Shown: one piece after another, positions 61,701 to 64,000 of the stretch
Position numbering within the stretch: the first letter of the stretch is position 1
Layout: each line of letters starts with the position of its first letter
DNA from: Streptacidiphilus jeojiense
GTDB taxonomy: Bacteria > Actinomycetota > Actinomycetes > Streptomycetales > Streptomycetaceae
NCBI RefSeq assembly: GCF_000719095.1
Contig: NZ_JOEH01000001.1
Span: 394,326 to 458,325, forward strand
Length of the DNA: 64,000 nt
Direction: 5' to 3'
Program-made: the position numbers and the translations under genes
The notes under the pieces: model-generated
Seen by the model: only the letters and a program-made list of their open reading frames with translations
Databases searched by the model: none
What the model was told of the DNA's origin: nothing

Positions 61701-62769
61701 TCTACGGCATTCCGACGGTGCCCACTTCGGACTGCTAACCATGGACAAGCATGCGAAGACGGCGGAGCTTCGGGTACGCGGCCCTTATCCGCAGGACTTC
61801 TTCGCAGTGCTCAAGGACGGTTTGGAGGAGACCCTGGACCGGTATCCGGGGCTGGGTATCGAACGCTTGGTGCCGTGTCCAGTCATCGGAGATGACGGGG
61901 AGGCGTGCCCGCATGAGTTTCGTCACGAGCAACTGGTTGCGCGTCTGAGTCTTGAGCCGCCACGCGAGACCATTGAGTGCCCGGTGGACTTCGCCGAACT
62001 GAACGTGCGGCAATTGCTGCAAGGGATCGAACCGCCGGCCAGGTCCCGTTCTGAAGAGTTGGCTGAGGCGGTAACAGGTGTAGTGGTGGGCTTGCGGCAG
62101 CAGGTCGAGCATCACAACGAAGACGTCTTAGACGAACTACGGGCCATGAGGATCAAGCAGGACGCAATCGCGGCCGAGCAGCAGCGCACGTTCCTGGCCG
62201 CGCAGCGATTGAACCAGTCGTTGAATCAGGTGTTGTGCCCGAGTGTGATGGCGGTGGAGCACGTTCGCAAGCGGGCGGGAGGCCTCATGGGATCGGTGGT
62301 GCGAGTACATCTCTACTGCGAGGCGCCCGGCGCCTGGCATCGGGCGCCAGGCGCCGAGCCTTACGAGCTGAAGCTGACATCGGGGGCCATTGCGACAGTG
62401 CTGCCCTACGTGCAGACCATGCTGTCCCTGCTCAAGTACGTGGTCCCGGTCGCTGGGGCCAGCATCGGTATCGCCTCCGAGGACCTGGCCAAGCACCTGA
62501 AGGGTGACATCGAGACGATGGAAGCGTTGGTGGCCGGTCTGCCCGATGAACTGCACACCCACGATCTCAGCGGAGTCCAGACCATGGTCCGCGCCACGGA
62601 GGACCCCCAGTTCCGGGCCATGCAGGGGTTGCTGCTCGCCTTGGACCCCAAGCAGGCTTGGAGTGGTCTGAGCAAGGTGGCCACCCCTGAGGGCCACATC
62701 TATTGGCTGTGCGCGGCTCACACCCGCCAGTACCGGGGATTGCCAGGAGAATCCGCAATCAACCCGTAG
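58723..62769 (+). CDS. LRR-Roc-COR (Roco) GTPase
   Basis: A 1,348-residue multidomain GTPase. Twenty-five 23-residue leucine-rich repeats (about residues 30-605; LxxLxxLDLSxNxLSALPExL) form a recognition solenoid. A Roc GTPase domain (about 625-790) has the P-loop GQGRAGKTS (630-638) and DFGGQ (683-687); the guanine motif reads THLG instead of (N/T)KxD. A COR dimerisation domain follows (about 795-1010; LGDILFYPQDDELQDLVVLH). A C-terminal region has Cys1052, Cys1062 and Cys1086, possibly a zinc ribbon, a helical stretch, and a last domain (about 1185-1348) I cannot name. The start is uncertain: ATG at 58723 is weakly served, and GTG at 58750 has GAAAGGGGAG but is close. It lies on a probable mobile island and resembles no neighbour. 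Confidence 0.93.
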   Translation: MTCPSERGAVSTDAQGVAEERIEATRRSKAHRLDLSDLGLSVLPESLCNLTAITTLDLSGNTFSALPEWLGDLTALATLSLSKNQISALPEWLGDLTSLTELHLDGNELSVLSEWLGNLTNLTDLDLSKNKLSALPECLASLTALTSLDLAGNELPELPEWLGNLTALTDLDLSDNGLSALPEFLAGLTALTSLDLGGNKLPELPEWLGNLTALTDLDLSKNKLSALPECLADLTALTSLDLAGNELPELPEWLGNLTNLTDLDLSGNNLSALPECLTCLAALTSLDLARNEFLELPEWLGNLTNLTDLDLSGNNLSALPECLASLTALTSLDLGGNKLSVLLEWLGNLTGLTDLDLSDNGLSALPEFLAGLTALTSLDLGGNKLSVLPEWLGNLTALTDLDLSDNKLSALPESIENLTKLLSMDISKNDLSALPESLGNLARLTSLSLADNRISVLPNSIGKLTDLTYLYLYNAGLSALPESIGDLASLTDLILSENELSVLPDSIGKLTRLTSLYLYMNKISVLPSSIGDLVRLELLNLTGNDLLELPESLGNLTLLNHLYLSNSNLSMLPDSIGKLTKLQVLEVDGNSLTSPPPEVIAAGAGAVVAFLSGLAANPVRQWVSKVLVVGQGRAGKTSLLKALRGEAFDLGEDSTHGLTIGSLRMAHPDPACADVMMELATWDFGGQEIYHATHQFFLTERSLFVLVWDAQVGWEASLLYYWLDMIKARAPYAPVVLVATHLGPRPPDFPLNNLRQAYPGLIVESMAVDSETGHGLEELRAVIRRVAADLPLMGTRWPRPWLEAADTIRAHPENHVPAEELYAIMARCGVEDLVHQRALAAALHSLGDILFYPQDDELQDLVVLHPQWVTSYVSKVLDDETKELQANGALFTKAHQRRLWHDLSSGMRQHFVSMMERFDLSYRTSDRASSLVVELLPWDPPDFQNLWEGAFTSAHRELRLRYRLHTVPPGIPTWFIAREHRFTTGFHWRTGVLLRHSDGAHFGLLTMDKHAKTAELRVRGPYPQDFFAVLKDGLEETLDRYPGLGIERLVPCPVIGDDGEACPHEFRHEQLVARLSLEPPRETIECPVDFAELNVRQLLQGIEPPARSRSEELAEAVTGVVVGLRQQVEHHNEDVLDELRAMRIKQDAIAAEQQRTFLAAQRLNQSLNQVLCPSVMAVEHVRKRAGGLMGSVVRVHLYCEAPGAWHRAPGAEPYELKLTSGAIATVLPYVQTMLSLLKYVVPVAGASIGIASEDLAKHLKGDIETMEALVAGLPDELHTHDLSGVQTMVRATEDPQFRAMQGLLLALDPKQAWSGLSKVATPEGHIYWLCAAHTRQYRGLPGESAINP
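59077..59973 (+). repeat. Near-identical 69-bp LRR units in a 138-bp super-repeat
   Basis: Thirteen consecutive 69-bp LRR units (repeats 5-17) alternate between two types, one ending in PEWLGN and one ending in PECLAS, PEFLAG or PECLAD. Whole stretches are repeated at the DNA level with few changes, for example CTGACTGCTCTCACCAGCCT. The flanking repeats 1-4 and 18-25 are diverged and lower in GC. This points to recent expansion by unequal exchange or gene conversion. Confidence 0.9.
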
Positions 62770-62785
62770 CGAGCCTCAAAGAAGG

Positions 62786-62823
62786 GTGCGGACGATATAC
62801 GCCGTCGGCGACATCGTCCGCAC
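62786..62823 (+). terminator. Terminator-like hairpin after the Roco gene
   Basis: GTGCGGACGAT (62786-62796) and ATCGTCCGCAC (62813-62823) are perfect 11-bp inverted repeats around a 16-nt loop, 17 bp after the Roco stop. The interval to 62902 also reads as a short open frame with no recognisable product, possibly a remnant. Confidence 0.6.
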
Positions 62824-62902
62824 CTCCAAGGCCCTCGGCGTCGTCCAGCACATCGCCTCCGGCGCCTCCCGACTGTGCCCGGTCGTCGATTCCCTGGTCG
62901 GG

Positions 62903-63475
62903 GACTGTCCTAGGGATTGTGTTGTTTGGCCCGGTGTGACCCGAGTTGGCATGAGCTGTGCTCTGCCGGGAAGGATCACGGATGGGAACCAGGGACGAGT
63001 CTCGTGCGGTGGAGCTGGTCCGGGAGTTGGCGGCCCGACTGGTGGAGCGGGCCCGCAATGAGGGGGTGAACCTGGTCGGCTCCGACGGGCTCCTCAAGGG
63101 CCTGGTGAAGCTGAGGCAGCAGGCGGCAGGACTGATCGCCACCTGGCGGCGGAACTGGGACCACTTCACCGGCTTCCTGAAGTACCCGCCGGAGTTGCGG
63201 AAGGTCGTCTACACCACCAACATGATCGAGTCCCTGAACGCCCGGGTCCGCAGGGCCACCGCCCGACGAGGACACTTCCCCACGGAGGAAGCAGCGCTCA
63301 AGGTCGTCTATCTCGTCCTACGCGAGCACCGGCCCAACCGGGCCAACATCACCGGCCGGACCCGCGACTGGATGGAGGCCGCCAACACGCTCGCCAACTA
63401 CTACGGCGAACGCGTCACCGACCACTACTGACACCACAAGACACCAGGCCAAACAACACAAAGATCAGGACACTC
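62903..63475 (+). mobile_element. Internally deleted IS256-family insertion sequence
   Basis: A 573-bp element. The left end (62903-62937) and inverted right end (63441-63475) share GTCCT and a block TTGTGTTGTTTGGCC(C/T)GGTGT. The transposase frame inside lacks most of its catalytic domain. Full-length IS256 relatives are about 1.3-1.5 kb. No target-site duplication can be recognised at its edges. Confidence 0.75.
62982..63431 (+). pseudogene. IS256-family (Mutator-type) transposase, internally deleted
   Basis: The 149-residue frame joins about 45 N-terminal residues (ending GSDGLLKGL) in frame to about 100 C-terminal residues (TTNMIESLNARVRRATARRG, then HFPTEEAALKVVYLVL) of an IS256-type transposase. 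Family members are about 400 residues; the missing middle holds the catalytic aspartates and the zinc-binding part, so the product cannot transpose the element itself. ATG follows GGGAAGGATC. Confidence 0.85.
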
Positions 63476-63478
63476 TCG

Positions 63479-63910
63479 TGCGGCCTCCGTCAGGGCGAGG
63501 TATTCGGCCTGCCCGTGGATGAAGTCAACTTCGACACCGGTTGGCTGCACGTCGGCTTTCAGGTCAAGAATGTCGGGGGTCACCTCGTCTTCGCTCCACC
63601 GAAGCGAGGGAAAGTCCGTGACATCCCGCTTGCGCCTGCTGTTGCCTTGGCCTTCAAGGAACATGCCGAGCGGTTCCCGCCGACAGCTGTCACCCTGCCG
63701 TGGCTCCGGCCGGACGGTGCTCCAGTGACGAAGAAATTGATGTTCACTGCGGCTCACGGCGGAGCGGTGCGCCGGAGCGACTTCAACACCTACGCATGGA
63801 AGCCTGCGCTGGTGGGTGCTGGCGTTCTTCCGGAGCGGGTGAAGGGGAAGCGTCACCAGGCGGCCCGTGAGGACGGGATGCACGCCCTGCGGCACTTCTT
63901 CGGATCGCGT
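63479..63910 (+). pseudogene. Tyrosine-type site-specific integrase fragment
   Basis: An open frame without a start codon, directly joined to the right end of the IS, encodes the catalytic domain of a phage/ICE-type tyrosine recombinase: CGLRQGEVFGLPVDEV (first catalytic Arg) and MHALRHFF (His-x-x-Arg box). The N-terminal domain is missing, and after HALRHFF the expected LGH/nucleophile-Tyr part is replaced by unrelated sequence (GSRPLAWCSR...). It is therefore damaged at both ends. The last 90 bp of the window show no further recognisable gene. Confidence 0.75.
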
Positions 63911-64000
63911 CCCTTGGCGTGGTGTAGCCGATCAGCGTGGGGTGGTGCGCCGGGGGCGTGGACCCGGGTAGCTTCCGCTCTGCCGACAGGGTGGGCCACC

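Noticed and set aside
62786..62902. Short coding remnant between Roco gene and IS
   Set aside because: Open for about 40 codons but unrecognised; the 11-bp inverted repeat there is better explained as a terminator.
1..64000. tRNA, rRNA or other structural RNA genes
   Set aside because: No cloverleaf with conserved T-loop (GGTTCGAATCC type) or rRNA signature was found on reading both strands; a covariance scan would be decisive.

Overview
The window is GC-rich actinobacterial DNA, most likely from a member of the Streptomycetaceae (Streptomyces, Kitasatospora or Streptacidiphilus). The evidence is the strong G/C third-position bias, the GTG and TTG starts, the GlnR-, DasR- and LacI-type operators, and the order DUF4191 - RDD - glnA ... 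glnE ... glnA2 3' end, which matches the nitrogen-assimilation neighbourhood of Streptomyces and, more distantly, the glnA1-glnE-glnA2 order of mycobacteria.

Layout. 0-3 kb: tail of a DUF4191 gene, an RDD membrane protein, and glnA behind a textbook GlnR double box. 3-9.3 kb: an SDR, an MFS exporter, an LLM-type flavin oxidoreductase divergent from a TetR gene, then a convergent non-homologous end-joining pair (LigD-type polymerase and ATP-dependent DNA ligase). 9.3-23 kb: a plant-polysaccharide (xylan/xyloglucan/arabinan-like) and possibly chitin locus. It holds a secreted clan GH-A hydrolase, a LacI regulator, a GH31 enzyme, a sugar ABC importer without its ATPase, a secreted CBM-linker-hydrolase behind DasR-like sites, and a GH54 arabinofuranosidase with a ricin-type lectin tail. 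Two promoters here have the same architecture (TTGACA - 17 bp - TTYGAT - 5 bp - GAAACGTTTC), so one LacI-type repressor probably controls the first hydrolase and the importer.

23-40 kb: ordinary metabolic and housekeeping genes: LysR/aldo-keto reductase, enoyl-CoA isomerase, a Tet(M)/OtrA-like ribosomal protection GTPase, an Fpg/Nei glycosylase, an RsmC-like methyltransferase, a TPR protein, a metallo-beta-lactamase-fold hydrolase, a P450, an acetate-type transporter, an MFS permease, and a GT2-GtrA/GT39 pair. 40-54 kb: a giant two-catalytic-domain amylopullulanase, a PAP2 phosphatase, glnE (the adenylyltransferase acting on GlnA), an acyltransferase, a secreted protein of unknown function, and a LysR gene divergent from an SDR that lacks its catalytic tyrosine.

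55-64 kb is accessory. A 65-bp inverted-repeat element comes first, then a methyltransferase and a TetR/SDR pair. A 21-bp-stem terminator follows, with the last ~30 codons of a glutamine synthetase (probably the displaced 3' end of glnA2). Next is a 1,348-residue LRR-Roc-COR (Roco) GTPase with near-identical DNA repeats, an internally deleted IS256-type element, and a tyrosine-integrase fragment. The best candidate for an undescribed system is this Roco gene on what looks like an island integrated at the 3' end of glnA2.
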